64,000 nucleotides of DNA, taken from positions 496,001 to 560,000 of the forward strand of contig NZ_NEVL01000003.1 of assembly GCF_002261335.1 (NCBI RefSeq), in the 5' to 3' direction. Below are positions 46,934-55,774 of this stretch, piece by piece (the stretch's first letter is position 1; every line of letters starts with the position of its first letter). A program made the translations under genes and the position numbers. Below the pieces are notes generated by a model. It saw nothing but the letters and a program-made list of their open reading frames with translations. It searched no databases and was not told where the DNA came from. The DNA comes from Bordetella genomosp. 1. GTDB lineage: Bacteria > Pseudomonadota > Gammaproteobacteria > Burkholderiales > Burkholderiaceae_B.

Positions 46934-48202
46934 TCAACGCTGGGCCAGCGCGTCCAGCTCGGCGTCGCTCATGCCCAGCGCCAGCTCGGCGATGGCGCAG
47001 GTCACGGCCACGGCCTGGCGCAGCTCGCGCTCTTCGATGATGCCGGGCACGTCGCCCGCCGACAGGATGCGGTTGACGCGCGAATCGGGTTTGCCGAAAC
47101 CGGCCGTCAGGCGCAGCGCCGGAATGCCGTGGCGCGCGAAATTGGCATGGTCGGAATTCGGCATCAGCGGCAGCCAGGTGCCGACCGGCACCCCGGCGCT
47201 CGCACCCGCCTTGCTCACCACGCGCTCGAGCGCCGGGAACTCGCTGATCAGCGCGGTCAGCGACATGTCGCCGGCCACGGTGTCGAGATTGATGTCGAAC
47301 TTGATGCGCGCCCGCTCGGCCGGATCCATGTCGGCGAGATAGCGCGCCGAGCCGGTCAGCGCCCATTCCTCGGCGCAGAAGAAGCAGATCCGCAGGCTCG
47401 GCGTGTTCGGGCCCACGCGGTCGGCCAGCGCGCGCGCGGCCGCCAGCGCGGTCGCCACGCCGGTGGCGTTGTCCAGCGCACTGGTGCCCAGGTCGTGGCC
47501 GTCCATGTGGGCGCTGATCACGATCACGCCGTCGCGGCCGCCGGGAATCTCGGCGATACCCACGCTGGCCTTGGCCTCGGGCAGCTCCTCGCCGCGCAAG
47601 ACCAGCCGCACGCGCGCCTGGCCCTGGGCGCAGGCCGCCGACAGGCGCTGCGCGCTTTCGTGATCGGTGTAGGCGGCCGGGATGCCGGCGCCACCGCGCG
47701 GCCGTCCCGACGATCCCGACAGCACGCCCTGCCCCGGCACGTTGTTGGCGATCAGGAAGCCCGCGGCCCCGGCCTGCACCGCCATGTCGTACTTGCGGCG
47801 CCGGTGCACGTGGTCGCCGGTGAAGGGAAACTCGTGGCGCACCAGCGCGATCTTGCCGCGCACGGCCTCGCCCACGCGGGCGAAGTCGTCGGGCCGGCCC
47901 TGCCCCACGTCGATCACGTCGGCTTCCAGGCCCTGGTCCGGCGTGCTCTCCGAGCGCAGCAGCGCACGCACCGGCAGCGCCGCGTCCGCCAGCGTCAGGC
48001 TCGCTTCGAGACAGCGCCAGCCGTCGTAAGGCACGTGCACCTGGCTCACCTGCGGCGCCACCGGACGCAGCCGCGCCAGCGCCCAGGCCATCGCCGCATC
48101 GTCCTGGCCGCTGCCGGACATGCGTCCGCCAAAGGCACAGATGGTCTCGAAATCGTTCATCAGGGCCGCGTCGGCGGCGGCCGCTTCCAGCCAGGCTTGC
48201 AT
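46934..48202 (-). CDS. M28-family metallopeptidase with PA domain
   Basis: 422 residues from ATG 48202 (MQAWLEAAAADAALMNDFE). A protease-associated insert lies at about 110-215 (VRGKIALVRHEFPFTGDHVH, YDMAVQAGAAGFLIANN). The zinc ligands follow M28 order: His in VISAHMDGHDLG, Asp in SALDNATG, the Glu pair in CAEEWALTGS, Asp in NLDTVAGD and His in NSDHANFARHG. No signal peptide is seen, so it is probably a cytoplasmic aminopeptidase. Convergent with the glycohydrolase. Confidence 0.9.
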   Translation of the reverse strand: MQAWLEAAAADAALMNDFETICAFGGRMSGSGQDDAAMAWALARLRPVAPQVSQVHVPYDGWRCLEASLTLADAALPVRALLRSESTPDQGLEADVIDVGQGRPDDFARVGEAVRGKIALVRHEFPFTGDHVHRRRKYDMAVQAGAAGFLIANNVPGQGVLSGSSGRPRGGAGIPAAYTDHESAQRLSAACAQGQARVRLVLRGEELPEAKASVGIAEIPGGRDGVIVISAHMDGHDLGTSALDNATGVATALAAARALADRVGPNTPSLRICFFCAEEWALTGSARYLADMDPAERARIKFDINLDTVAGDMSLTALISEFPALERVVSKAGASAGVPVGTWLPLMPNSDHANFARHGIPALRLTAGFGKPDSRVNRILSAGDVPGIIEERELRQAVAVTCAIAELALGMSDAELDALAQR

Positions 48203-48260
48203 AGGATGGTCTCGTCTAACGGGCGGCGCGCGCCTGCATCGGGGCACACGCGCTGGAATT

Positions 48261-48292
48261 CAAAAAACCGCCGTGACACGCGGTCACGGCGG
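48261..48292 (-). terminator. Intrinsic terminator of Bug receptor gene 1
   Basis: Reading the minus strand, CCGCCGTGAC (48292-48283) pairs with GTCACGGCGG (48277-48268) and is followed by six T. Ten perfect base pairs, about 80 bases after the receptor stop codon. Confidence 0.9.
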
Positions 48293-48370
48293 AGGCAGAA
48301 AAAGCGCGTCGGGGAAGAAGCAAACCGGCGGGTAACTCCAGGCTCCCTGACACGCATGAAACCGGAGCGC

Positions 48371-49372
48371 TTACTCGAACTTGATGTCGGCGCGCTTGAC
48401 CACGTCCTGCCAGCGCGTGAAGTCTTCGGCGAGCAGGCGCTTGAGTGCGGCGGCGCTGGTATCGGCCGGCGCGCTCACGCCCACGCTCACGAGCCGCTGC
48501 TGCACCGGGCCGGCCTGCATCACCGTCTTCATGGCCGCTTCCAGGCGGGCCTGCACGTCGGCGGGCGTGCCGGCAGGCGCCATCAGGCCCCACCAGCTCT
48601 GCACCGTCATGTTCGGCACGTTGAGTTCCTTGAAGGTCGGCACGTTGGGCGTTTCCTTCATGCGCTCGGGCGAGGACACCGCGACCGGCGTGATCTTGCC
48701 GCCCTGGAACAAGGCGGCGGCCGTGGGCATCGTGGTGAAGCTGGTCTCGATCTGGCCACCGGCCAGGTCGTTGACCGAGGCCGAGGCGCCCTTGTAGGGA
48801 ATGTGCACCAGCTTGGTGGCGGTGTTCTGCATGAACAGCTCGGCCATCAGGTGGGTCAGCGAGCCGTTGCCGCCCGAGCCGATCGAGATCGACGCCGGCT
48901 TCTCCTTGGCGGCGGCCACCAGGGCCGGCACGGTCTTGGCGTCGAAGTTCGGGTTCACGAACAGGTACATGGGCGACACGCCCAGCAGCGAGATCGGGGC
49001 GAAGTCCTTGCGAGCGTCGTACTTGACGCGGTCGCCATAGAGTGCCGGCACGATGGTGAACGGCACGTCCGCCAGCAGCAGGGTGTAGCCGTCGGCCGCT
49101 TCGCCGGCCACGTAGGCCGTGCCGATCATCGAGCCCGCGCCTGCGCGGTTCTCCACCACCACCGGCTGGCCGAGTTCCTTGGCCAGCTGATCGCTGATGC
49201 CGCGTGCCAGCACGTCGGAGCTGCCGCCCGCCGCGTACGGCACGATGATGCGCACGGGCTTTTCCGGATAGGCCGCCTGCGCGGGCGCGGCGGCGGCCAG
49301 CATCAGGGGGAACAGCGCCGGCAGCAGGCGCGTGGAGAGCGAGGTCTTGAGCTTGTGCATGAGAACGGCCAT
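48371..49372 (-). CDS. Bug-family (TctC) periplasmic tripartite tricarboxylate receptor 1
   Basis: 333 residues from ATG 49372. The signal peptide ends at APAQA; the mature start AYPEKPVRIIVPYAAGGSSD is the Bug hallmark, followed by VENRAGAGSMIGTAYVA and VHIPYKGASASVNDLAGGQI. Bug receptors bind carboxylates or amides; membrane TctAB partners are often encoded elsewhere, as here. A LysR gene lies just downstream in relation to its promoter side (49501-50421, same strand) and may regulate it. It has its own terminator. Confidence 0.92.
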   Translation of the reverse strand: MAVLMHKLKTSLSTRLLPALFPLMLAAAAPAQAAYPEKPVRIIVPYAAGGSSDVLARGISDQLAKELGQPVVVENRAGAGSMIGTAYVAGEAADGYTLLLADVPFTIVPALYGDRVKYDARKDFAPISLLGVSPMYLFVNPNFDAKTVPALVAAAKEKPASISIGSGGNGSLTHLMAELFMQNTATKLVHIPYKGASASVNDLAGGQIETSFTTMPTAAALFQGGKITPVAVSSPERMKETPNVPTFKELNVPNMTVQSWWGLMAPAGTPADVQARLEAAMKTVMQAGPVQQRLVSVGVSAPADTSAAALKRLLAEDFTRWQDVVKRADIKFE

Positions 49373-49500
49373 TCAATTCGTAACTAGGTGCGACCATTAT
49401 GGAAAGGCGCGCGCGCGCCGGCAACGGAAGTATCCGCATGGACCATTCCGGTTTGGAATATCGCACGTGAGGGCCTGCGGGCGGGCGCCCGCGGCCGGCG

Positions 49501-50421
49501 TCAGGCCGTCAGGAAGGCCCGCACGTCGGCATTGAGCGCGGCCGCGCGGGCGGCCACCCAGTCGCAGAATGCGTCGGCGTAGGCGCCGCCGACGTTGGGG
49601 CGCGGCTGCATCAGGTAATAGCCGTAGCGGCCTTCGACGGCCTCGCCGAACGGGCGCACCAGCGCGCCGCTGCGCAAGGGCTCGAGCACCATGCACACCG
49701 GCACGATCGCCACGCCCAGCCCATTCAGCACCGCGGGCAGCAGCACCGAAAACCCTTCGTATTCCGGCGCGGTGGCGGCCGGGCCCGTCCAGAGCGGCGC
49801 CACTTCGGCACGCCACTCGTCCCAGCTGTAGCCGCGCTGGGCGCGCTTGAGCAGCGGCAACGGATCCAGGTCCTCGATCCGGTGCACGGGGTGGCGGGCC
49901 AGCAGCGCCGGCGCGGCCACCAGGGTCATCTCGCGGCCGCACAGATACTGCGCCGACATGCCGGCGACGTGACCGGTGTGCAGCTGCAGTTCGGCGTCGA
50001 AGCGCTCGGACTGGTCGCGCCCATAGAGCAGGCGCGGCCGGATGTTGACGCGCACGTCCGGATGCGCCTCGAAGAACTCCGACAGCCCCGGGATCAGGCA
50101 GAACTGCGCGAACGAGGGCGAGACCGCGATGTTGAGCGCCACCCGCGTGCCGGGGTTTGCCACCAGCGCGTCGGCCTCGTCGATGAGACGCAGCGCCGCG
50201 CTCACGCGCTCGTGATACAGCGCGCCCGCGTGGGTGAGCCGCATGCCGTTGGGCAGGCGCTTGAACAAGGCCACGCCCAGGCGGGCCTCCAGCGCGCCGA
50301 TGTGCTTGCTCACCGCGCTCTGCGTCAGGTGCAGCGATTCGGCGCTGCGGCTGAAGTTGAGCGTGCGCGCCGCCGCCAGAAAAATGCGCAGCGTGATCAA
50401 TGAGTTGCGCGAGCCCTTCAT
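49501..50421 (-). CDS. LysR-family transcriptional regulator
   Basis: 306 residues from ATG 50421. Winged helix LITLRIFLAAARTLNFSRSA with recognition segment HLTQSAVSKHIGALE, then the effector domain LNIAVSPSFAQFCLIPGLSE. GcvA-like subgroup. It precedes the Bug receptor gene on the same strand with a 128-base gap, so it may control that gene or be its upstream neighbour only. Confidence 0.92.
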   Translation of the reverse strand: MKGSRNSLITLRIFLAAARTLNFSRSAESLHLTQSAVSKHIGALEARLGVALFKRLPNGMRLTHAGALYHERVSAALRLIDEADALVANPGTRVALNIAVSPSFAQFCLIPGLSEFFEAHPDVRVNIRPRLLYGRDQSERFDAELQLHTGHVAGMSAQYLCGREMTLVAAPALLARHPVHRIEDLDPLPLLKRAQRGYSWDEWRAEVAPLWTGPAATAPEYEGFSVLLPAVLNGLGVAIVPVCMVLEPLRSGALVRPFGEAVEGRYGYYLMQPRPNVGGAYADAFCDWVAARAAALNADVRAFLTA

Positions 50422-50549
50422 GCGATGCTTCCCCTGTGTGACGTGCCTGGTTCGATGCCGTGCCTACTGTCGTTGCGGGGACAACCGTCAGGCGGCGCCC
50501 CGGCGCGCATGATAGCCGCCGGGGCCCGATCCTGCTGCACGGACCGGCC

Positions 50550-51668
50550 TCAGGGCGTGGGGCTGGTGAGGTCCTGCGCGGCGCGGTCGGGCCGGCCGCC
50601 GGGTTCGCTGGGCTGGGTACCGAGCTCGGCGCGCAGGCGCGGCAGGCACTCGGGATGATTGCGCTGGATGAAGTTCAGCAGGCCCTCGCGCACCTTGCAG
50701 CGCAGGTCCCAGGCCAGGCCCGAATCCGGCGCGCTCACGAGCGCACGCAGCTGCATCGAGCGCTCGCCCGCCTCGGTGACCTGCAGCACGCAGACCCGCT
50801 TGTCCCATTCGGGGGCATCCTGCACCAGCCGTTCCAGCTCGGCACGCAACGGTGCGAGCGGCAGACGGTAGTCGGCCCACAGGAATACCGTGCCGATGAT
50901 CTGCGCCGACTGGCGCGTCCAATTCTGGAACGGATTCTCGATGAACCATTGCAGCGGCACGATCAGGCGCCGCTCGTCCCAGATCCGCACCACCACATAG
51001 GCGCCGGTGATCTCCTCCACCCTGCCCCACTCGCCTTGCACGATCAGCACGTCGTCGAGCCGGATCGGCTGCGTGAGCGCGATCTGCAGCCCGGCGATCA
51101 GGTTGCCGAGCACGGGCCGCGCCGCGAAGCCGGCCACCAGGCCCATCAGGCCGGCCGAGGCCATCAGGCTCGCGCCGATCTGGCGCACCGCGGGGAAGGT
51201 CATGAGCATGGCCGACAGCCCGACCAGCACCACCGCCAGGTTCACGCAGCGCACCAGTACGCGCGTCTGGGTATGGATGCGGCGCGCGCCGAGGTTGTCG
51301 GCTACATCCGCCGGATGCATCGCGATGATGCCTTCGCCGAGCCCGGTGCAGGCCCGGGCCACCAGCCACGTCATCACGGCGATCAGCGCCAGGCGCAGCG
51401 CCTCGCGCAGGCCCTCCATGCCGGGCAGCTCGTCGGGCGCGCCGGCCAGCACCACGTTCAACGCCAGGCCCAGCAGCACCCAGCGGCCCGGGGTGTAGGT
51501 GTATCGCACCATCGCCGCCAGCAGCGGCCTGCGGCGGGTGATCCGTTGCAGCACGAGGGCGAGCACGCGATGGGCGATCAGTGCGGCCAGTGCGGCCACC
51601 GCCATCGCCAGCGCGGTGCCCAGCCAGGGATGTCGATCGGCAAACCACGAATACAGCGCCAACTCCAT
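50550..51668 (-). CDS. MscS-family mechanosensitive channel-like protein
   Basis: 372 residues from ATG 51668 with GAGGAG upstream. Four to five helices. The pore helix and beta-domain junction are clear: GLMGLVAGFAARPVLGNLIA then GLQIALTQPIRLDDVLI and VEEITGAYVVVRIWDERR. The cytoplasmic domain has PLQWFIENPFQNWTRQSA. YnaI/YbdG-like arrangement. It relieves turgor on osmotic downshift. The FAD oxidoreductase gene starts 105 bases upstream on the same strand. Confidence 0.9.
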   Translation of the reverse strand: MELALYSWFADRHPWLGTALAMAVAALAALIAHRVLALVLQRITRRRPLLAAMVRYTYTPGRWVLLGLALNVVLAGAPDELPGMEGLREALRLALIAVMTWLVARACTGLGEGIIAMHPADVADNLGARRIHTQTRVLVRCVNLAVVLVGLSAMLMTFPAVRQIGASLMASAGLMGLVAGFAARPVLGNLIAGLQIALTQPIRLDDVLIVQGEWGRVEEITGAYVVVRIWDERRLIVPLQWFIENPFQNWTRQSAQIIGTVFLWADYRLPLAPLRAELERLVQDAPEWDKRVCVLQVTEAGERSMQLRALVSAPDSGLAWDLRCKVREGLLNFIQRNHPECLPRLRAELGTQPSEPGGRPDRAAQDLTSPTP

Positions 51669-51772
51669 GCCGGCTCCTCTCGGATGGGAATGGCGCTGCG
51701 CAGCAATTTCCGGGCCCGGCGCGCGGCCCGCCGCAACACTGTCGCAATGGCCCCGGCTTGGGGCCCGGCGCC

Positions 51773-53113
51773 TCAGAACCCGGCGTCGACGACGATCGGC
51801 GTGCCGTCGAAGAAGCGTTCCAGGCGGAAGGCGTGCGGGTCCACCAGGGGCGTGTCTTGGGTGACGAGGTCGGCCATCAACTGCCCCGCGGCCGGCCCGA
51901 TGCCGAAACCGTGGCCCGAGAAGCCGGTGGCGATGAAGAGCCCCGGCACCTTGGCCGCCGGCCCGATCACGGGAATCGCGTCGGGCGTCACGTCCATGTA
52001 GCCGCCCCAGCGCTTCTCCAGCCGCGCGCCGGACAGTTGCGGGAACAACCGTTGCAGGTTGGCCAGCGGCGGCGCCACATAATTGGGCAAGGGTGCGGGA
52101 TCGAGGGTGCGGACCCGCTCGAACACGGTGGGCGCGTCCAGCGCCCAGCGGCCGGGCCGGCGCAGCTCGTCGAAAAAGCGCGCGCCAAGGGCGAGCTGCA
52201 GGCTGCCCCAGCTGCTGCGCAAGGCCGGCAGGAATTTGAAGAACTGGGCGAAGCTGGACGGCGTGATCTCGGCGTAGGTGCGCATGCCCCAGGCCAGCGT
52301 GTAGCCGCCGTCGGCACGCTTGCGCAGCGACACGCCGGGGATGTTGACGCAACCGTCCGGGCCGCCCGGCAGGGGCTGGGTGTGGCCAACCGAGCCGCGC
52401 GTCAGCAGCTGTGGCAGGTCCACGCCCACGCTGCCCAGGAAATAGCGCGACCAGGCACCGCCCGCCACCACCACCGCATCGCAGGCGATCCGGCCGTGCT
52501 CGGTGACGACGCCCGCGACGCGGCCGGCCTGCAGGTCCAGCCCGCGCACCGCGCATTGGCTCAACACATGCGCGCCCGGCAGGCGCGCCAGCGCGCGGGC
52601 CATGGCCGGCACGGCGCGTTGCGGCTCGGCGCAGCCGTCGGTGGGGGTATGGATGCCGCCCTCGAATCCGCGCGCGACGCCGGGCAGCCGCGCGGCGACC
52701 TCGGCGCTGCCCAGGACGACGGTGGGCACGGCCGCGCCGAATTCGGCGCGCACCCGGCTCACCCAGGTCTCGAGTTCCTGTTGGCGCGCGGCGCTGTCGG
52801 CGGCGTAGAGGATGCCGCATTCGCGAAAGCCGGTGTCGATGCCCAGGTCGCGGTCGAGCGTGCGCCACAGGCGCAGGCTCTCAGCGGCGAGCTGATACTC
52901 GCGCAGATCGCGCCGCGTGGTGCGCACCCAGCCCCAGTTGCGGCTCGACTGTTCGAGCGCCACGGCGCCCTTCTCGCACACCGCTACCGACACCCCGCGG
53001 CGCGCCAGCGCGATCGCCGTGCTCACGCCGATGATGCCGCCACCGATCACCACCACGTCCACCGCGGCCGGCATGGCCTGCCCGCCCGTCACCGCATCGA
53101 CCTGCAACTCCAT
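51773..53113 (-). CDS. FAD-dependent amino-acid oxidase/dehydrogenase (DadA/GlyOx-like)
   Basis: 446 residues from ATG 53113, with GGGAG upstream; ATG 53149 would be longer. The dinucleotide site is VVVIGGGIIGVSTAIALARR (about residues 18-37). Later DAO-type blocks are GWVRTTRRDLREYQLAAESL, DAVVVAGGAWSRYFLGSVGV and PVIGPAAKVPGLFIATGFSG, ending GHGFGIGPAAGQLMADL. Such enzymes oxidise D-amino acids or glycine-like amines. No signal peptide; the partner electron acceptor is unknown. It diverges from the LysE/ArgO gene. Confidence 0.88.
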   Translation of the reverse strand: MELQVDAVTGGQAMPAAVDVVVIGGGIIGVSTAIALARRGVSVAVCEKGAVALEQSSRNWGWVRTTRRDLREYQLAAESLRLWRTLDRDLGIDTGFRECGILYAADSAARQQELETWVSRVRAEFGAAVPTVVLGSAEVAARLPGVARGFEGGIHTPTDGCAEPQRAVPAMARALARLPGAHVLSQCAVRGLDLQAGRVAGVVTEHGRIACDAVVVAGGAWSRYFLGSVGVDLPQLLTRGSVGHTQPLPGGPDGCVNIPGVSLRKRADGGYTLAWGMRTYAEITPSSFAQFFKFLPALRSSWGSLQLALGARFFDELRRPGRWALDAPTVFERVRTLDPAPLPNYVAPPLANLQRLFPQLSGARLEKRWGGYMDVTPDAIPVIGPAAKVPGLFIATGFSGHGFGIGPAAGQLMADLVTQDTPLVDPHAFRLERFFDGTPIVVDAGF

Positions 53114-53305
53114 GACCGCCCGCTCCCGTGCCGCATGAAAGAACGCCATGGTGAGCCGGCCCGCCCGGCTTGTAAAGACATCCCCGCGCGCCGCGCACGG
53201 CCGTGTGGCGCGCGCCACGCTAAAGCCGCATTAGCAGATTGCATTGGGCAAACACGCGGCCCCGGGGGTACGCTGTGCGCCCCATTCATTCCCCGCTGTC
53301 CCGCC

Positions 53306-53917
53306 GTGCCCGCTTCCGTTTCCGCCCTGATTGCCGGTTTTCTGCTCAGCCTGAGCCTCATCCTCGCCATCGGCGCCCAGAATGCCTTCGTGCTGCGCCA
53401 GGGCCTGCGACGCGAGCACGTGTTCGCGGTGTGCCTCACCTGCGCCGTGTCGGATGCCTTGCTGATCGCCTTCGGCGTGTCGGGCTTCGGTGTGCTCAGC
53501 ACGCGGCTGCCGTGGATCGAGCCGGTGATGCGCTACGGCGGCGCGCTGTTCCTGTTCGTATACGCGGCGCGCAACCTGCGCCAGGCCCTGCGCGCCCACG
53601 ACGCGCTGGCCCCGGCAGAGCGCGGCGGCGGCACGCTGCGCGCCACCCTGCTCACCTGCCTGGCCCTGACCTGGCTCAATCCGCACGTCTATCTCGACAC
53701 GGTGGTCCTGCTCGGCTCGATCGCGAGCCAGTACGACGGCCACCGCCGCGCCTTCGGCGCCGGCGCCGCGATGGCGAGCTTTCTGTTCTTCTTTGCGCTC
53801 GGCTACGGCGCGCGCCTGCTGCGGCCGTGGTTCGCCCGCCCGGGCGCATGGCGCGTTCTCGACGGCCTGGTGGCGCTGGTGATGACGGTGATCGGCGTGT
53901 CGCTGCTGCTCGGTTGA
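53306..53917 (+). CDS. LysE/ArgO-family amino-acid exporter
   Basis: 203 residues from GTG 53306 (VPASVSALIAGFLLSLSL). Family blocks LSLILAIGAQNAFVLRQGLR, SDALLIAFGVSGFGVL and LALTWLNPHVYLDTVVLLG place it with ArgO and LysE, which export arginine or lysine. Six helices. It ends 12 bases from a convergent LysR gene, though ArgP-type regulators usually lie divergently, so no link is claimed. Confidence 0.92.
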   Translation: MPASVSALIAGFLLSLSLILAIGAQNAFVLRQGLRREHVFAVCLTCAVSDALLIAFGVSGFGVLSTRLPWIEPVMRYGGALFLFVYAARNLRQALRAHDALAPAERGGGTLRATLLTCLALTWLNPHVYLDTVVLLGSIASQYDGHRRAFGAGAAMASFLFFFALGYGARLLRPWFARPGAWRVLDGLVALVMTVIGVSLLLG

Positions 53918-53929
53918 CGCCGCGCGCGT

Positions 53930-54820
53930 TCAGAGCCCCGGCGGCGGCAGCTTGCCGTATTCCTCGACGGCGGTTTCGCGCAGCGCCTGGATCAGGGCCA
54001 GCCGCGACGAACCCCGCGGCCAGATCAGGCCGAAGCGGCGCGGCTCGCAGGGCGCCGGCAGCGGCAACACCGCCAGCCCCAGCCGCTCGATGGCGCCGTT
54101 GGTCGCGAGCGGCAGGATGGCGACGCCGAGGTCGCGGCTCACCATCACGGCAATCGCCTCGATCGCGTTGAGCTCGAAGCGGTCGCGCGGCGCGATCCCC
54201 ACCCGCCGGAGATAGTCGTCGACATGGCGGCCGCCCCAATCGTTGCGCTGGTAACGAATGAAGGGCTCGCTGGCGAGCAGCGCGTGCGGGTCGCGTCCGG
54301 CCAGGCGCGGCGCCACCGCCAGCACGTAAGGCTCTTCGCGCAACAACTGCCAGCCCAGGCTCTTGGCCAGCGGATACGGCGCCTCCAGCGCGATGGCCGC
54401 GTCCAGCTCGCCCGCCTCGACCGCCGGATAGAAGCGCGCGGAATGGCCGGGCGTGAGCGCCACGTTCACCAGCGGATGGCGCGCCACCAAACGCTCGAGA
54501 ATCGCCGGCACCATGGAATTGAGCGCGGTGTTGCCCGCGCCCAGCCGCAGCTCGCCCATCACCTCGCCAGAGCGCGCCAGATAGCGGATCTGCTCCAGGC
54601 TGGCCAGCACCTCCTGCACCGGCGCGAGCAGCTCGGCGGCCTTGGCGGTGAGGTGCACGGTGCGGCCGGCGCGCGCCACCAGCGGCGCGCCCAGCTCCTG
54701 CTCGAGCGCCCGGATCTGCTGCGCCACGGCACCATGCGTGAGACCGAGCCGGCGCGCGGCCTCGGCCATGGATCCGTGGCGTGCCACGGCGACCAGCGTC
54801 TGGAGAAAGTCGGTGTTCAT
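53930..54820 (-). CDS. LysR-family regulator of the CitE/CoA-transferase operon
   Basis: 296 residues from ATG 54820 (MNTDFLQTLVAVARHGSMAE). Recognition helix LGLTHGAVAQQIRALEQEL, then the effector domain GELRLGAGNTALNSMVPAIL. Divergent from the operon at 54907-59694 with an 86-base spacer holding a short palindrome (54824-54838) next to its own start, the standard layout for a LysR activator of a catabolic operon. Confidence 0.92.
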   Translation of the reverse strand: MNTDFLQTLVAVARHGSMAEAARRLGLTHGAVAQQIRALEQELGAPLVARAGRTVHLTAKAAELLAPVQEVLASLEQIRYLARSGEVMGELRLGAGNTALNSMVPAILERLVARHPLVNVALTPGHSARFYPAVEAGELDAAIALEAPYPLAKSLGWQLLREEPYVLAVAPRLAGRDPHALLASEPFIRYQRNDWGGRHVDDYLRRVGIAPRDRFELNAIEAIAVMVSRDLGVAILPLATNGAIERLGLAVLPLPAPCEPRRFGLIWPRGSSRLALIQALRETAVEEYGKLPPPGL

Positions 54821-54823
54821 GAT

Positions 54824-54838
54824 GATAGATATTCTATC
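54824..54838. promoter_or_regulatory. Candidate LysR operator of the CitE operon
   Basis: GATAGA-TAT-TCTATC is a perfect inverted repeat with six-base arms, right next to the LysR start codon and about 69 bases before the CitE-like gene. It contains a T-N11-A core (ATAGATATTCTAT). Confidence 0.45.
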
Positions 54839-54906
54839 GTTTGATCGTAACCCAGCTCGCCCCATCGCGCTTGTGCCCGCGCCACAATCCGGCTCAGGAG
54901 ACAACC

Positions 54907-55737
54907 ATGAAAAGCAAGCTGTTCGTCCCGGCGTCACGCCCGGAACTGTTCGATAAAGCCATGGCCAGCGCCGCCGACGCGATTTCCTTCGACCTCGAAG
55001 ACGCCGTCGCGCCGGAACGCAAGGCAGAAGCGCGCACCATCCTCGCCGACTGGCTCGGCAAGCAGGCCGGTGCCGCGCATGCCAAGAAAATTATCGTCCG
55101 CATCAACGCCTCCGACACCCCCTATTACGCCGACGACCTGGGCGTGCTGGGCCGCGTGCCGTTCGACATCCTGAACGTGCCGAAGACGCAGGACGCCGCT
55201 TCCGTGCAGGACGCCGTGACGCGCGCCAGCGCCGCCGGCTTCGAAGGCACCTTCCTCGTCAATATCGAAACGCCGCAGGCGCTCGCCCGCGCCGCCGAAC
55301 TGGCCGCCGCGCACGAGCGCGTCTGCGGCCTGCAGCTCGGCCTGGCCGATCTGTTCGAGCCGCTGGGCATCGCCCGCTATGCGCCCGAAACGCTGCGCCC
55401 GATCCTGCTCGCGGTGCGCCTGGCCGCCGGCGCCTCCGGCAAGTTTGCGCTCGACGCCGCCTATGCCCGCGTGAAGGATACCGACGGCTTTCGCGCCGAG
55501 GCTCGCCTCGCGCGCTCGCTGGGCTTTCTCGGCAAATCCTGCGTGCACCCGAGCCAAGTCGCCATCGCCAACGAGGAATTCGGCTTCTCGGCCGACGAGA
55601 TCGAACAGGCCCGGCGCGTGGTCGCGGCCAGCCGCGAACACGCCGGCATGGGCGCCTTCCTGCTCGACGGCCGCATGATCGACGCGCCTTTCGTGCGCCG
55701 CGCCGAAGACGTGCTGCTGGCCGCCGGCCACGCCTGA
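54907..55737 (+). CDS. CitE-like HpcH/HpaI aldolase (acyl-CoA lyase)
   Basis: 276 residues from ATG 54907 with AGGAG upstream. Start MKSKLFVPASRPELFDKAM, metal-binding motif SFDLEDAVAPERK (about 27-39), IVRINASDTPYYADDL, IETPQALARA and the C-terminal KSCVHPSQVAIANEEF. The closest type is citrate lyase beta-like / malyl- or citramalyl-CoA lyase, which cleaves a 3-hydroxy-acyl-CoA to acetyl-CoA or pyruvate plus a second fragment. A CoA-transferase follows and would make its substrate. Substrate unknown. Confidence 0.92.
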   Translation: MKSKLFVPASRPELFDKAMASAADAISFDLEDAVAPERKAEARTILADWLGKQAGAAHAKKIIVRINASDTPYYADDLGVLGRVPFDILNVPKTQDAASVQDAVTRASAAGFEGTFLVNIETPQALARAAELAAAHERVCGLQLGLADLFEPLGIARYAPETLRPILLAVRLAAGASGKFALDAAYARVKDTDGFRAEARLARSLGFLGKSCVHPSQVAIANEEFGFSADEIEQARRVVAASREHAGMGAFLLDGRMIDAPFVRRAEDVLLAAGHA

Positions 55738-55774
55738 GCCCCACCCGAATCCGCATGACTGAGTGACTCGCACG

